DNA of 64,000 nt from Acidimicrobiaceae bacterium (GTDB lineage: Bacteria; Actinomycetota; Acidimicrobiia; Acidimicrobiales; RAAP-2), in assembly GCA_027315315.1 (NCBI GenBank), contig DAHUYG010000039.1, forward strand, positions 38,872 through 102,871. The letters are read 5' to 3'. A program made the translations under genes and the position numbers. The notes beneath the pieces are model-generated. The model saw only the letters and a program-made list of their open reading frames with translations. It was not told where the DNA came from and did no database searches. The stretch's first letter is position 1; each line of letters starts with the position of its first letter. Shown piece by piece: positions 42,006 through 50,757 of this stretch.

Positions 42006-43598
42006 TCACCCGGCCTGCACCACCGGGTCGAGGCACCACTCGGGATGGTCCTGCTCGACGCGCTGGAGGCGGTAGGGGCTGTCGAACAGCGCGAGCAGGA
42101 CGCCGTCGGACCGGCTGAGGACCTTCACCCCCGGCACGCGGCGCAGGTGCTCGCTCGTCTGGCGGTCCGTGCGGCGGGCGGCCTTGAACGGGGCCGGGCG
42201 CAGCTCGGCCTCCGCCCCGAACTCGTCGGCCAGCCGGTGCGCGAACACCTCGAACTGCAGGGCGCCCACCGCGGCGAGCACTGGCGCGGGGTCGCCGTCG
42301 GGGTCCCGCAGCACCTGGACGACGCCCTCCCGCTCGAGCTGGGCCAGGCCCCGGTGGAACTGCTTGTGCCGGCCGGTGTCTCGGGGCCGCACCGATGCGA
42401 AGAGCTCGGGGGCGAACGTGGCGATCGGCGGGAAGGCGACCGGCTCGGCCTCGTAGAGGGTCTCGCCGATCTGCAGCCCGCTGGCGTTGACGAGCCCCAC
42501 GGCGTCGCCCGGGTAGGCAACGTCGATCGTCTCGCGCTCGGAGCCGAACACCGAGGCCGCGTACTTGGTGGAGAACGGCCGGCCGGTCGGGCCGTGGACC
42601 AGGGTCATCCCCCGGACGAAGCGCCCCGAGCACACCCGCACGAACGCCACGTGGTCGCGATGGGCCGGGTCCATGTTCGCCTGCACCTTGAACACGAAGC
42701 CCGAGAACGGGGCATCGAGCGCCCGGGGCGAACCGGTGGCGTCGCGCCGGGGTTGCGCCGCCGGCGCGAGCTCGACGACCGCGTCGAGCAGGTGCCGCAC
42801 GCCGAAGTTCGTGAGCGCCGACCCGACGAACAACGGGGTCGATTCACCGGCGAGAAACGAGTCGAGATCGAGCTCCGCGCCGACCTCGTCGAGCAGGTCG
42901 ACCGTCTCGAGCGCCCTTCGCCACGCGTCGCCCTCCTCGGCGGCCGCCTGCGCCGCGTCCACGAGCTCCTCGAGCGCGGTGGTGGAGCCCCGGGCCGTGC
43001 GGCGATAGCGGACGAGGCCGCCGTGGCGGCGGTCGATGACGCCCCGGAAGTCCCCGGGGACCCCGACCGGCCAGGTCACCGGCGTGGGTCGCAGGCCGAT
43101 CTGGGCCTCGATCTCGTCGAGCAGCGAGAGCGGATCGCGACCGGGTCGGTCGTACTTGTTCAAGAAGGTGAGCACCGGCAGCGCACGCGCCCGGCAGACC
43201 TCGAAGAGCTTCAGCGTCTGGGCCTCGATGCCCTTGGCCACGTCCAGCACCATGATCGCCGCATCGGCGGCCGCGAGGACCCGGTAGGTGTCCTCGGAGA
43301 AGTCCCGGTGGCCCGGCGTGTCGAGCAGGTTGACGACGTGGTCCCGATAGGTGAACTGCAGGACCGTCGAGGTGATCGAGATGCCCCGCTCCTGCTCGAG
43401 GGCCATCCAGTCCGACCGGGCGTGACGGCGCCCGGCCCGCGCCTTCACGGCGCCCGCCTCGGCCACCGCCCCCGCGTAGAGCAGGAACTTCTCGGTCAGC
43501 GTCGTCTTGCCCGCGTCGGGGTGGCTGATGATGGCGAACGTCCGGCGCCGGGCGGCCTCCGCGCTCACGGCCGCTTCGCTCGTGACGGCCAGGCTCAC
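42006..43598 (-). CDS. prfC: Peptide chain release factor 3
   Basis: The 530-residue GTPase recycles release factors RF1 and RF2. Motifs are G1 SHPDAGKTTLTE, G3 LLDTPGHRDFSEDTYR and G4 FLNKYDRPGRD. The domain II/III part includes FKVQANMDPAHRDHVAFVR and QFEVFAHRLADEFGAE, which separate RF3 from EF-G. GGGGAG lies about seven bases before the GTG start. No operon partner is seen. Confidence 0.95.
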   Translation of the reverse strand: MSLAVTSEAAVSAEAARRRTFAIISHPDAGKTTLTEKFLLYAGAVAEAGAVKARAGRRHARSDWMALEQERGISITSTVLQFTYRDHVVNLLDTPGHRDFSEDTYRVLAAADAAIMVLDVAKGIEAQTLKLFEVCRARALPVLTFLNKYDRPGRDPLSLLDEIEAQIGLRPTPVTWPVGVPGDFRGVIDRRHGGLVRYRRTARGSTTALEELVDAAQAAAEEGDAWRRALETVDLLDEVGAELDLDSFLAGESTPLFVGSALTNFGVRHLLDAVVELAPAAQPRRDATGSPRALDAPFSGFVFKVQANMDPAHRDHVAFVRVCSGRFVRGMTLVHGPTGRPFSTKYAASVFGSERETIDVAYPGDAVGLVNASGLQIGETLYEAEPVAFPPIATFAPELFASVRPRDTGRHKQFHRGLAQLEREGVVQVLRDPDGDPAPVLAAVGALQFEVFAHRLADEFGAEAELRPAPFKAARRTDRQTSEHLRRVPGVKVLSRSDGVLLALFDSPYRLQRVEQDHPEWCLDPVVQAG

Positions 43599-43908
43599 CG
43601 GTGCTCCCCGCAGAGCTCGGGGCGGCGATGACGCGCCCCGCCCAGCTCACCCATCGAGCGCAAGCCTCCGATCACGACCGACCCCTCTGCGGGTCGCCTC
43701 GCGGACGGCAGGACCCTGACGAGCGTGCCGACGCGGCGGACGCCGCCCGGCGGGACTCCCGAGGCGCGCCGTGCCCGTCGGGGGGCGCCGCTCGTTGTCC
43801 GGGGGCGACTCTACCGTGAGAAGAGTGCCAGGCCGGCCGACCCCGGCGGCGTCGCTGCGGGCGGGAGGCGGTCCGTCCGGCGCGCGCGGTGGCGCCGGTC
43901 CGGTCGGC
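43599..43908 (+). other. Intergenic stretch with no gene
   Basis: I see no supported gene, RNA or clear repeat in these 310 bases. The left part holds the prfC leader. The rest is the downstream region of the convergent-side symporter gene. Short open frames here have the irregular composition of chance frames. Confidence 0.6.
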
Positions 43909-45351
43909 TCAGTGCGCGATCGCGGTGGGCTCGACCGGGGCCGGGGCGGCGGACGCGCCGTTCGCCCCCGGGCCCGTCGGGTCCAGCGGCGGGACGGCGG
44001 GCGGGTGGAGCTCCTCCAGGCTCATCCGCGCCGGCTCAGGGAGCAGCACGGTGGTGAGGATGCCGACGACCGAGGCCCCGGCGGCGACGGCCAGCATCCC
44101 GCGCAGGCCGATCGCGCTCTGCAGCTGGGGCACGAGGAAGACGCCGGCGAATGCGCCGAGCTTGCCGATCCCGGCCGAGGCGCCATGGCCGGTGGTGCGG
44201 GCCTCGACGGGGAAGACCTCCGAGGGCAGCACGAAGGTGGTGGTGTTCGGGCCGAACTCGATGAAGAAGTAGCTCACGCCGAAGAACGCCACGAAGAGCC
44301 CGACCACCGAGGTCAGCTGGGCGACCGCCGCGAGCACCGCGAATATGACCGCCATGACCGCGAAGCCGATGAACTGGAGCCGCCGGTGCCCGATGCGGTC
44401 CATGCGCCACACCGCCAGCAGGTAGCCCGGCACGGCGAAGGCCACGAACATCGCGAGCGACAGCGCCAGCTTCGTGATAGTCGAGGCGGAGGGGTCGACG
44501 CCCTTCAGGATCACGGGCAGCGAGAGCGTGTTGCCGTAGTAGGCGTAGTCGAAGAAGAACCAGCTGCCGGCGGTGCCGACGAGGAGCATGGTGAGCCGCC
44601 GGTTTGCGACCAGGCTGCGCAGGCCGCCGATCCGGGCCCGGATCTCGCCGGGGGCCCGCGGCGCCCGGCGGCCGTGCTCGGCCGCCCACGCCTTGTACCT
44701 CGGCGACTCGGGCATCCGGGAGCGGAGGTAGATCGCAGCGGCGGCCGGGATCGCACCGAAGCCCAGCAGCAGCCGCCAGGTGAGGTCGTCGGCGACGCCC
44801 GACCCGAGGAGGATGAGCCCGACGAGCGGTCCCACGATCAGCCCGAGCGCCTGCATCGAGAACACCAGCCCGACCAGCCGCCCCCGGTCGTCGCGGTTGG
44901 CGTACTCGCTCATCATCACGGCCGAGACGGGGTAGTCGCCCCCGATGCCGAGCCCGAGCACGAAGCGGGCGACCACGAGCCAGATGAAGTTCTGGGCGAA
45001 GGCCCCGGCGAGCGCGCCGACGATCATGATGGCGGCGACCGACACGTAGACGACCTTGCGGCCGAAGGCGTCGGCCAGGCGGCCGAAGACGAACGCCCCG
45101 ATGAACGCCGCCAGGATCGCCGAGCCGGTGACCCAGCTGGTCTCGGTGGTGCTCAGGTGCCACTGCGTGGTCACCATCGCGGCCACGGTGCCGATGACGA
45201 AGAGGTCGTAGGCGTCGGTGAAGAAGCCCACCCCCGAGACGATGACCGCCCGGTGGTGGAACCGGCCGACGCGGGCGGCGTCCAGCGCCTCGGCGACCAG
45301 CCGTCGGTCCGCCTGCTCGGGACCGATGAGGTCGGCTAGAACCTGCCCCAC
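43909..45351 (-). CDS. MFS transporter, phosphate:H+ symporter (PHS)-like
   Basis: The 480-residue protein has 12 hydrophobic helices. It has the MFS loop FGRLADAFGRKVVY, the PHS-type signature GIGGDYPVSAVMMSEYANR and FGPNTTTFVLPSEVFP. Helix 1 has VSGVGFFTDAYDLF, also seen in phosphate symporters. It is divergent from phoU, and the gap carries a phased PHO-box array, so it probably imports phosphate when phosphate is scarce. Other organic-acid MFS carriers share some motifs. The GTG start has AGGGAGG upstream. Confidence 0.85.
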   Translation of the reverse strand: MGQVLADLIGPEQADRRLVAEALDAARVGRFHHRAVIVSGVGFFTDAYDLFVIGTVAAMVTTQWHLSTTETSWVTGSAILAAFIGAFVFGRLADAFGRKVVYVSVAAIMIVGALAGAFAQNFIWLVVARFVLGLGIGGDYPVSAVMMSEYANRDDRGRLVGLVFSMQALGLIVGPLVGLILLGSGVADDLTWRLLLGFGAIPAAAAIYLRSRMPESPRYKAWAAEHGRRAPRAPGEIRARIGGLRSLVANRRLTMLLVGTAGSWFFFDYAYYGNTLSLPVILKGVDPSASTITKLALSLAMFVAFAVPGYLLAVWRMDRIGHRRLQFIGFAVMAVIFAVLAAVAQLTSVVGLFVAFFGVSYFFIEFGPNTTTFVLPSEVFPVEARTTGHGASAGIGKLGAFAGVFLVPQLQSAIGLRGMLAVAAGASVVGILTTVLLPEPARMSLEELHPPAVPPLDPTGPGANGASAAPAPVEPTAIAH

Positions 45352-45378
45352 GGGCCTCCCTTGCTCACGGTTCCATCC

Positions 45379-45451
45379 TGTGACCGCCAGGTGACGCGGC
45401 GGGAATTCCTAGGTGACCGGAGGGTGATCGTTCGGTGAACTCTTGGTGATC
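45379..45451 (+). promoter_or_regulatory. PHO-box array (11-bp direct repeats) between symporter and phoU
   Basis: Heptamers of the form GGTGAAC recur at exact 11-base steps: GGTGACC at 45412, GGTGATC at 45423, GGTGAAC at 45434 and GGTGATC at 45445. In phase further left are TGTGACC at 45379, GGTGACG at 45390 and a weak GGGAATT at 45401. This is the reverse complement of the actinobacterial PhoP half-site GTTCACC with its 11-base period. It should bind PhoP and control both divergent genes. Confidence 0.82.
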
Positions 45452-45470
45452 CAGTGGGTAAGGTCGCCCG

Positions 45471-46103
45471 GTGCTTGGTGACCTGGGCGGGCGTTCGGCG
45501 ATCGACCGCTCGGTGGTCCGGCTCTTCGCCCTCGTGAGCGAGGGGCTGGCCCAGGCCACCCACGCCCTCTTGGCCGGGGAGCGGGAGACCGCCCTCGGGG
45601 TGATCGAGCGCGAGCGGCACGTCGACGCTCTGGTCGGCGAGGTCGAGGCGATGGTCTGGGCCGAGATCGACGGCGGGGGGATCGACCGCGACCTGCGACA
45701 CCTGGTGGGCCTGCTCCTCATCCTCCCCGAGCTCGAGCGCAGCGCGGATCTGGCCGAGCACATCGCCCAGCGCGCCCTGCAGAGCCTGGGGTTCAAGATG
45801 TCGCCGCTCAGCCGGGGGATCGTCCAGCGGATGACCGAGGTGGCCCTCGAGATGTGGAGCTCGGTCGCCGCGCTCTTCGTGGACCCCTCGGCGGGCGCCG
45901 TCGACCTGGCCGAGGACGACGAGGAGATTGATCTCCTCCACGACCGGCTGACCTCGGAAATCGCCCGGGGCGAGATGGACCCGGTGGCGGCGAGCCAGGT
46001 GACGCTCCTCGCCCGCTTCTACGAGCGGCTGGGCGACCACGCGGTCAACCTGTCGCGCCGCATGGCGCTGCTCTCGGGGGGTGCCCCCGGGGCGCCCGGC
46101 TAG
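45471..46103 (+). CDS. phoU: PhoU phosphate-signalling protein
   Basis: The 210-residue protein is two PhoU three-helix repeats. Characteristic stretches are LLLILPELERSADLAEHIAQ and LLARFYERLGDHAVNLSRRM, whose E/DxxxD-type residues bind metal clusters. PhoU links phosphate transport to the PhoR/PhoP two-component system. The GTG start at 45471 has TAAGGT six bases upstream, and the PHO box lies in the -35 region. Its stop region overlaps the convergent winged-helix gene by four bases. Confidence 0.9.
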   Translation: MLGDLGGRSAIDRSVVRLFALVSEGLAQATHALLAGERETALGVIERERHVDALVGEVEAMVWAEIDGGGIDRDLRHLVGLLLILPELERSADLAEHIAQRALQSLGFKMSPLSRGIVQRMTEVALEMWSSVAALFVDPSAGAVDLAEDDEEIDLLHDRLTSEIARGEMDPVAASQVTLLARFYERLGDHAVNLSRRMALLSGGAPGAPG

Positions 46104-46486
46104 CCCTTCTGGTGGCGGCGGATGTCCTCGATCGGGGCGCCGCCCTCGGAGCCGGTCTCGGGGAAGCCGCCGCTCCCCGGGCGCCATCCGGGCACCTCGG
46201 CGAGCGCGGACTCGACGGCCCCGATCGCGCGCCACATGGGGTGGCCCTCCTCCCGGGCGTAGCGCTGGGGGCCGACCGCCGGGAGCCTCGCGTACTTGCG
46301 GAGCATCCCCAGGCGGACGAGGCGCTCGAGCTCCTTCGCGACCTCGCCCACCGAGCCGTAGTCGACGCCCCGGGCGGCCTGGGTCTGGTTGAAGACCTCG
46401 GTCGTAGCGAGGACCCAGAGCAGGACGCGCAGCCGCAGGCGCCGCCCGAACAACGACTCCCCGTACTCCTCGACCAGGTCCGACAC
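46100..46486 (-). CDS. Winged-helix protein, probable transcriptional regulator
   Basis: The 128-residue protein has an N-terminal winged-helix-like segment (RLRLRVLLWVLATTEVFNQT, then GVDYGSVGEVAKELERLVRL and GMLRKYARL). It ends in a flexible Gly/Pro-rich tail. A perfect 15-base palindrome lies 14 bases upstream of its GTG start, which suggests autoregulation. It is transcribed toward phoU and lies next to an MFS drug exporter in the same orientation, which it may control. Confidence 0.65.
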   Translation of the reverse strand: MSDLVEEYGESLFGRRLRLRVLLWVLATTEVFNQTQAARGVDYGSVGEVAKELERLVRLGMLRKYARLPAVGPQRYAREEGHPMWRAIGAVESALAEVPGWRPGSGGFPETGSEGGAPIEDIRRHQKG

Positions 46487-46499
46487 GTAACCCCCTACT

Positions 46500-46514
46500 T
46501 ACTGGAATCCAGTA
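46500..46514 (+). promoter_or_regulatory. Perfect palindrome upstream of the winged-helix gene
   Basis: TACTGGA at 46500-46506, one A at 46507, and TCCAGTA at 46508-46514 form an exact 7+1+7 inverted repeat. It lies between the MFS exporter's 3' side and the start of the winged-helix gene, in the position of an autoregulatory operator. Confidence 0.65.
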
Positions 46515-46620
46515 TCTCGTAGCTGGCCGACCGACGCAAGGGGCATCTTCCCTGCTCAACGGGCTCTGACCGGGATCGGAAAACTACAAGAACGTGATTC
46601 TCGGCCCGCGGGGGCGCACC

Positions 46621-48045
46621 TCACCCGGGGGCCCGGCCGGAGCGGCTGGGGTCGTGGCAGGGCTGGGTGGCCGGATGCAGCGTCGGGGCGACGCCGACGG
46701 CCGAGCGGATGGTCAGCGCGGCCACGATCCCGCCCACCGCCGCCACGACCGCGCTCAGCACCATCGCCTCGCGGTACCCGTGGGCGACCCCGCCCCGGTC
46801 GAGCCGGGAGCCCATGTGGGTCACGACCGGGAGGACGGCCACTGCGACGAGGCCCGCCACCCTCGACACGGCGTTGTTCACGCCCGAGGCCACCCCGACG
46901 TGGCGTCCCTCCACGGCCGCGAGCACGGTGCCGGTCAGCGGCCCGACGGTGATCGACAACCCGAGCCCGAAGGTGACGACGCCCGGAAGGACCCCGCGCA
47001 GGTAGGAGTGCCCGGGGGTCGCCAACGCGAGCAGGAGCGTGCCGGCCGCCACCACGAGGGGCCCGACCGTCATGGGGAGACGGGGACCGATCCGCTGGCT
47101 CAGCTGCCCCATCCTGGGCGAGAGCACGAGCATGAGGAGGGTGATCGGGAGCAGCGACGACCCCGCCCCGACCGCCGAGTACCCGAGGACGACCTCGAGG
47201 TTCACCACGACGAGGAACATCACCCCGCCCAACGCTCCGTAGACGGCGAGCGTCGTGAGGTTCGCCCCCGTGAACTGCATCGAGCGGAAGACCTCGAGGG
47301 GCAGCAGCGGGTTCGCCACCGTGCGCTCGATGATCACGAAGCACACGACGAGGGCGACCGCCACACCCTCGAGCCACCACACCTGCTCGATCAGCCCGGC
47401 GGTCATGGCGCCGAGGGCCATCGACGCCACCAGCGCGCCCGGCACGTCGGGGCGCCCGGTCGCCTCGGGGTCCCGCGTCTCGGGCACGTGGTGCAGGAAT
47501 GCGACGGCCGCCGCGGCCAGCGGGACGTTCAAGAGGAAGATCGCCCGCCAGCTGACCGCGTCGGTCAGCCATCCCCCGATCAACGGGGCGATCGCGGTCG
47601 AGACGCCGGCCAGCCCCGACCACGCACCGATGGCCCGGCGGCGGTCGTCCTCGTCGAAGACCGACGACAAGATGGCCAGGCTGCCAGGGACGAGCAGCGC
47701 CCCGCCGGCCCCCTCGAGGGCCCGTGCCGCCACCAGGAGGTCGAGGTTGGGGGCGACTCCGCAGAGCACCGAGGACGCCGTGAACGCGCACAGGCCGACC
47801 AGGAACACCCGCCGCCGGCCGTAGCGGTCCCCCAGCGCGCCACCGAGGAGCAAGAGCGCCGAGAGCACCACCAGGTAGGCATCGAGCACCCACTGGACGC
47901 CGGCGATGCTCGCGTGGAGGTCGCGGCCGATCGCCGGCACCGCGATGTTCACGACCGTGCCGTCGAGGAACACCATGCCCGAGCCGAGCACCGTCACGAG
48001 GAGCACCCATCGTGCCTCGGTCGTGCCATAGCGCAGCCGCGCCAT
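46621..48045 (-). CDS. MFS exporter, DHA2 (EmrB/QacA) family
   Basis: The 474-residue protein has about 14 helices. It has the family start VFLDGTVVNIAVPAIGRDL, QWVLDAYLVVLSALLLLGGA, motif A GDRYGRRRVF and motif C around GAWSGLAGVSTAIAPLIGGW. Such pumps export drugs or lipophilic molecules with proton antiport. TAGCCT lies about 25 bases before the ATG, with GAGGGG as a ribosome site. Confidence 0.88.
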   Translation of the reverse strand: MARLRYGTTEARWVLLVTVLGSGMVFLDGTVVNIAVPAIGRDLHASIAGVQWVLDAYLVVLSALLLLGGALGDRYGRRRVFLVGLCAFTASSVLCGVAPNLDLLVAARALEGAGGALLVPGSLAILSSVFDEDDRRRAIGAWSGLAGVSTAIAPLIGGWLTDAVSWRAIFLLNVPLAAAAVAFLHHVPETRDPEATGRPDVPGALVASMALGAMTAGLIEQVWWLEGVAVALVVCFVIIERTVANPLLPLEVFRSMQFTGANLTTLAVYGALGGVMFLVVVNLEVVLGYSAVGAGSSLLPITLLMLVLSPRMGQLSQRIGPRLPMTVGPLVVAAGTLLLALATPGHSYLRGVLPGVVTFGLGLSITVGPLTGTVLAAVEGRHVGVASGVNNAVSRVAGLVAVAVLPVVTHMGSRLDRGGVAHGYREAMVLSAVVAAVGGIVAALTIRSAVGVAPTLHPATQPCHDPSRSGRAPG

Positions 48046-48075
48046 CGGGTGCCCCTCGCTCGGTTGGTCTGGAGG

Positions 48076-49065
48076 CTAGAGGGGGTGGTAGCCGGGCACG
48101 TCGCCGTGGCGGGAGTCGAGGTACACCTTGGCCTCCGGCGGCTGGGAGAAGCGTCCGTGGCTCCAGCGGATCTCGACGTGGCCCCGGACGAGGCGGGCCT
48201 CGCCGGTGTCGCGCAGCTCGTAGCGGACGGTCCACGCCACCCGGGGCTGGCCCCCGCTCTGGGCCTCCACCTCGAGGCGGCGGAGGTGGAAGCGCTGCCT
48301 CCAGTCCCACGGCGTGTCGATGCGCAGCCGTATCGGCCCCGACCGGTGGGTCCCGAGCACGAAGTACGGGGCCGAGCCGATCCGCAGCAGGCGCCACACC
48401 ACCGCCTCCTGGTTGGCCGCCGCGATCGCGTCCCCCCACAGCTCCGCCGTCCTGGTCGAGACCGTCCTGCACATCGCCTCGTAGGCCTCGACACCCCCCG
48501 GCGGCCAGCCCTGCGCGAGGTGTGCGGCCAGCCGGCGCCGCTGCGCCGGGCTCAGCCCGCATGCGACCGCCGGGAGCGACGGGTTCCCCGCCGCGCACAG
48601 CTCGTAGAGCGCCTGGTACTCCTCGGGGGCCACACGCTCGTACCAGTCGCGCCCGTCCGCGAGGGGGGCCTGGCCGAGCAGCCCCTCGACGAGGCGCGCC
48701 GGGCTCGGGTTGTGCAAGATGCGCGAGAGGTACTTGCAGCTGACCAGGTACACGTGGTCGACGCGCAGGTCGGAGGGGACGACCTCGTCGCCGGGGGCCC
48801 GGCGACCCCCCGTCCACTCCACGATACGCGGACGGCGTCGGTTCAACGCGTCGGGCGCCTCCAGGAATGCGCGCCCGTTCAGAAAGCCGGCGACGAACTC
48901 GCCGCTGTAGTGGTGGGCCGACCACAGCGCCGAGAGCCGGTCCCAGTCGGGCGGTCCGAGCCCGAAGGCCGCCGGGCGGCGGGCCATGACCGTCTCGAGG
49001 TCGTCGTCGCCGAACATGCCGAGACCGGTCGCGAGCTCGGTGACGAAGGTGCGTTCCGAGGGCAT
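48076..49065 (-). CDS. Unknown protein downstream of a DNA methyltransferase; possible restriction nuclease
   Basis: The 329-residue protein matches no family I can name. Residues 81-112 carry IVEWTGG and then LRVDHVYLVSCKYLSRIL, a hydrophobic strand with Asp103 and Ser109-Cys-Lys111. That is compatible with a PD-(D/E)XK active site in which Glu is replaced. The second half contains LRRLEVEAQSGG and WTVRYELRDTGEARLVRGHV. Its ATG is one base after the methyltransferase stop. From position and motif I infer a cognate endonuclease of a type II-like system; the evidence is weak. Confidence 0.5.
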   Translation of the reverse strand: MPSERTFVTELATGLGMFGDDDLETVMARRPAAFGLGPPDWDRLSALWSAHHYSGEFVAGFLNGRAFLEAPDALNRRRPRIVEWTGGRRAPGDEVVPSDLRVDHVYLVSCKYLSRILHNPSPARLVEGLLGQAPLADGRDWYERVAPEEYQALYELCAAGNPSLPAVACGLSPAQRRRLAAHLAQGWPPGGVEAYEAMCRTVSTRTAELWGDAIAAANQEAVVWRLLRIGSAPYFVLGTHRSGPIRLRIDTPWDWRQRFHLRRLEVEAQSGGQPRVAWTVRYELRDTGEARLVRGHVEIRWSHGRFSQPPEAKVYLDSRHGDVPGYHPL

Positions 49066-49066
49066 T

Positions 49067-50512
49067 TCAGCGCTTCGGGCTGCCCTCCAGCGCGTAGCCG
49101 GCGAGCCGGGCCCGATCGGGCGCCGCGAGCACCTCGATGACGTCGAGGATCGGCTGCCCCGGGCCGGTGACCGCAGCGAGCGCCCGGTGCCCGGCGCTGG
49201 CCCGGCTCGGCCGCTCGGTGGTGAGCACGACGAGCGGGAGACCGGGCCGGACCTCGGTCAGCACCGCGGCCCGCCCGACCGACCGCCACAACGTCTCGGT
49301 GCGCTTCAGTCCGCCACTCGTCGCGCTGAAGGCCCCGGCGATCTCGAAGGCCCACTGCTCGCCGTGGGCGTCGCTCGCGATGAGGTGCACCTCCAGCCCC
49401 GAGCCGGGAATCTTGACGTCGTGGCGCACGTCGAGGAACCCGCTCGACTCGAGCAACCTCGCCGCGAACTCCTTGGCGAGCACCCCGTCGCGCAGGCCCC
49501 GTTCGAGGGGGTCGGCGGCGACGCCCGCACCGGGCCCGACGCGCACCGCGGTCGTCCCCTCGGTGCGCCGACGCACCTTCGCCTTCTCCTGGCCCACCCG
49601 GTCCCGGGAGCGGGCGACGTAGGCGGCGTCGGTGTCGAACCCGATGAAGTGGCGACCCGAGCGGACGGCGGCCACGGCCGTGGTCCCCGACCCGAGGAAG
49701 GGGTCGAGCACCACGTCGGACTCGTAGGTGTACAGCTCGATCAGCCGGAGCGGGAGCTCGACGGGGAACGGCGCCGGGTGCCCGACGCGCGTCGCACTCT
49801 CCGGTGGCATCTGCCACAGGTCGGTGGTGGCCTCCAGGAACTCGTCCCGGCTGATCGTGGCCGTGGCCGGCAGCCCGCGGGTGGCGCGCTCCTCGGGCCG
49901 CACGGCGCGATCGAATCGGCCCTTGCTCGCGATCACAATCCGCTCGGTCACGTCGCGCAGCACCGGGTTGCTCGGGCGCTGGAAGGTGCCCCACGCGCAC
50001 GACCCCCCGGCGGCCCGCCCCTTCCACCAGACGACCTCGCCCCGCAGCAGCAGGCCGAGCTCCTGGAGGATCTCGGCGACGTCGCCGGCGAGCGAGCGGT
50101 ACGGGCGCCGCCCCAGGTTGGCGACGTTCACGGCGATCCGCCCCCCGGGCTCGAGGACGCGCTTGCACTCGGCGATGACGTCGCGCAGCAGGCCCAGGTA
50201 CTCGAAGTAGGTGGCCGGCACGCCGTTCTCGCCGAGGCTCTCCTCGTACTCCTTGCCGGCGAAGTACGGCGGCGAGGTCACGACGAGGGCCACGGAGTTG
50301 GCTGGCACCTTGGCCATGTCCCGTGCGTCGTGCCGGTAGATGACGTCGAGGACCCGGGGGCGCCCGACATCCTCGTCGGCCGAGATCTCGGGTGCCACGA
50401 AGCGCCGGTAGAAGCCCGAGGCGTCGTGGCTCTCGCGGCGCGACGATCCGAACGACGCGGTCGAGGTCGCTCGGCGCACCCGCGGGGGCCGGGGCTCGGG
50501 CAGTGCGCTCAC
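49067..50512 (-). CDS. Beta-class DNA methyltransferase with extra C-terminal domain
   Basis: The 481-residue protein has TSPPY at 79-83 before DPFLGSGTT at 270-278, the motif order of beta-class amino-methyltransferases (N4-cytosine or N6-adenine), and AVNVANLGRRPYRSLAGD between them. After residue 340 an added domain reads FAARLLESSGFLDVRHDVKI and GLEVHLIASD, QWAFEIAGAFS, GGLKRTETLWRSVGRAAVL, which resembles a nuclease-fold domain lacking part of its catalytic set. The GTG start overlaps the RHH gene's stop (GTGA); the frame further upstream is a shadow. Confidence 0.85.
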   Translation of the reverse strand: MSALPEPRPPRVRRATSTASFGSSRRESHDASGFYRRFVAPEISADEDVGRPRVLDVIYRHDARDMAKVPANSVALVVTSPPYFAGKEYEESLGENGVPATYFEYLGLLRDVIAECKRVLEPGGRIAVNVANLGRRPYRSLAGDVAEILQELGLLLRGEVVWWKGRAAGGSCAWGTFQRPSNPVLRDVTERIVIASKGRFDRAVRPEERATRGLPATATISRDEFLEATTDLWQMPPESATRVGHPAPFPVELPLRLIELYTYESDVVLDPFLGSGTTAVAAVRSGRHFIGFDTDAAYVARSRDRVGQEKAKVRRRTEGTTAVRVGPGAGVAADPLERGLRDGVLAKEFAARLLESSGFLDVRHDVKIPGSGLEVHLIASDAHGEQWAFEIAGAFSATSGGLKRTETLWRSVGRAAVLTEVRPGLPLVVLTTERPSRASAGHRALAAVTGPGQPILDVIEVLAAPDRARLAGYALEGSPKR

Positions 50513-50691
50513 CGCCGCCGGCCGTTGGTGCTCCGGTGCTCCGCCAGGAACTCCGCGAGCGCCGCGACGACCAGCTGGTTCACCGAGACGCCCCGGTCGC
50601 CGGCCCGCCGCTTCAACTCGTCGCGCATCGCCGGGGTGAGCCGGAGCGCCGTCGTGACCCGCGGCTCGTCGTAAATGCGCGGTCGACCCAT
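50509..50691 (-). CDS. Ribbon-helix-helix protein
   Basis: The 60-residue protein reads TALRLTPAMRDELKRRAGDR and GVSVNQLVVAALAEFLAEH, a typical Arc/CopG/MetJ-like ribbon-helix-helix. The ATG at 50691 has TAGTGT six bases upstream. It is first in the cassette with the methyltransferase and the unknown protein and overlaps the methyltransferase by four bases. It is therefore probably the control protein of that cassette, in the role of C proteins in restriction systems. Confidence 0.8.
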   Translation of the reverse strand: MGRPRIYDEPRVTTALRLTPAMRDELKRRAGDRGVSVNQLVVAALAEFLAEHRSTNGRRR

Positions 50692-50757
50692 GCGTCGACA
50701 CTAACGACCGGCTGTCACCGCCAGGGGGATAGCGCGCGCACTAACGCGGGCGGGCCC

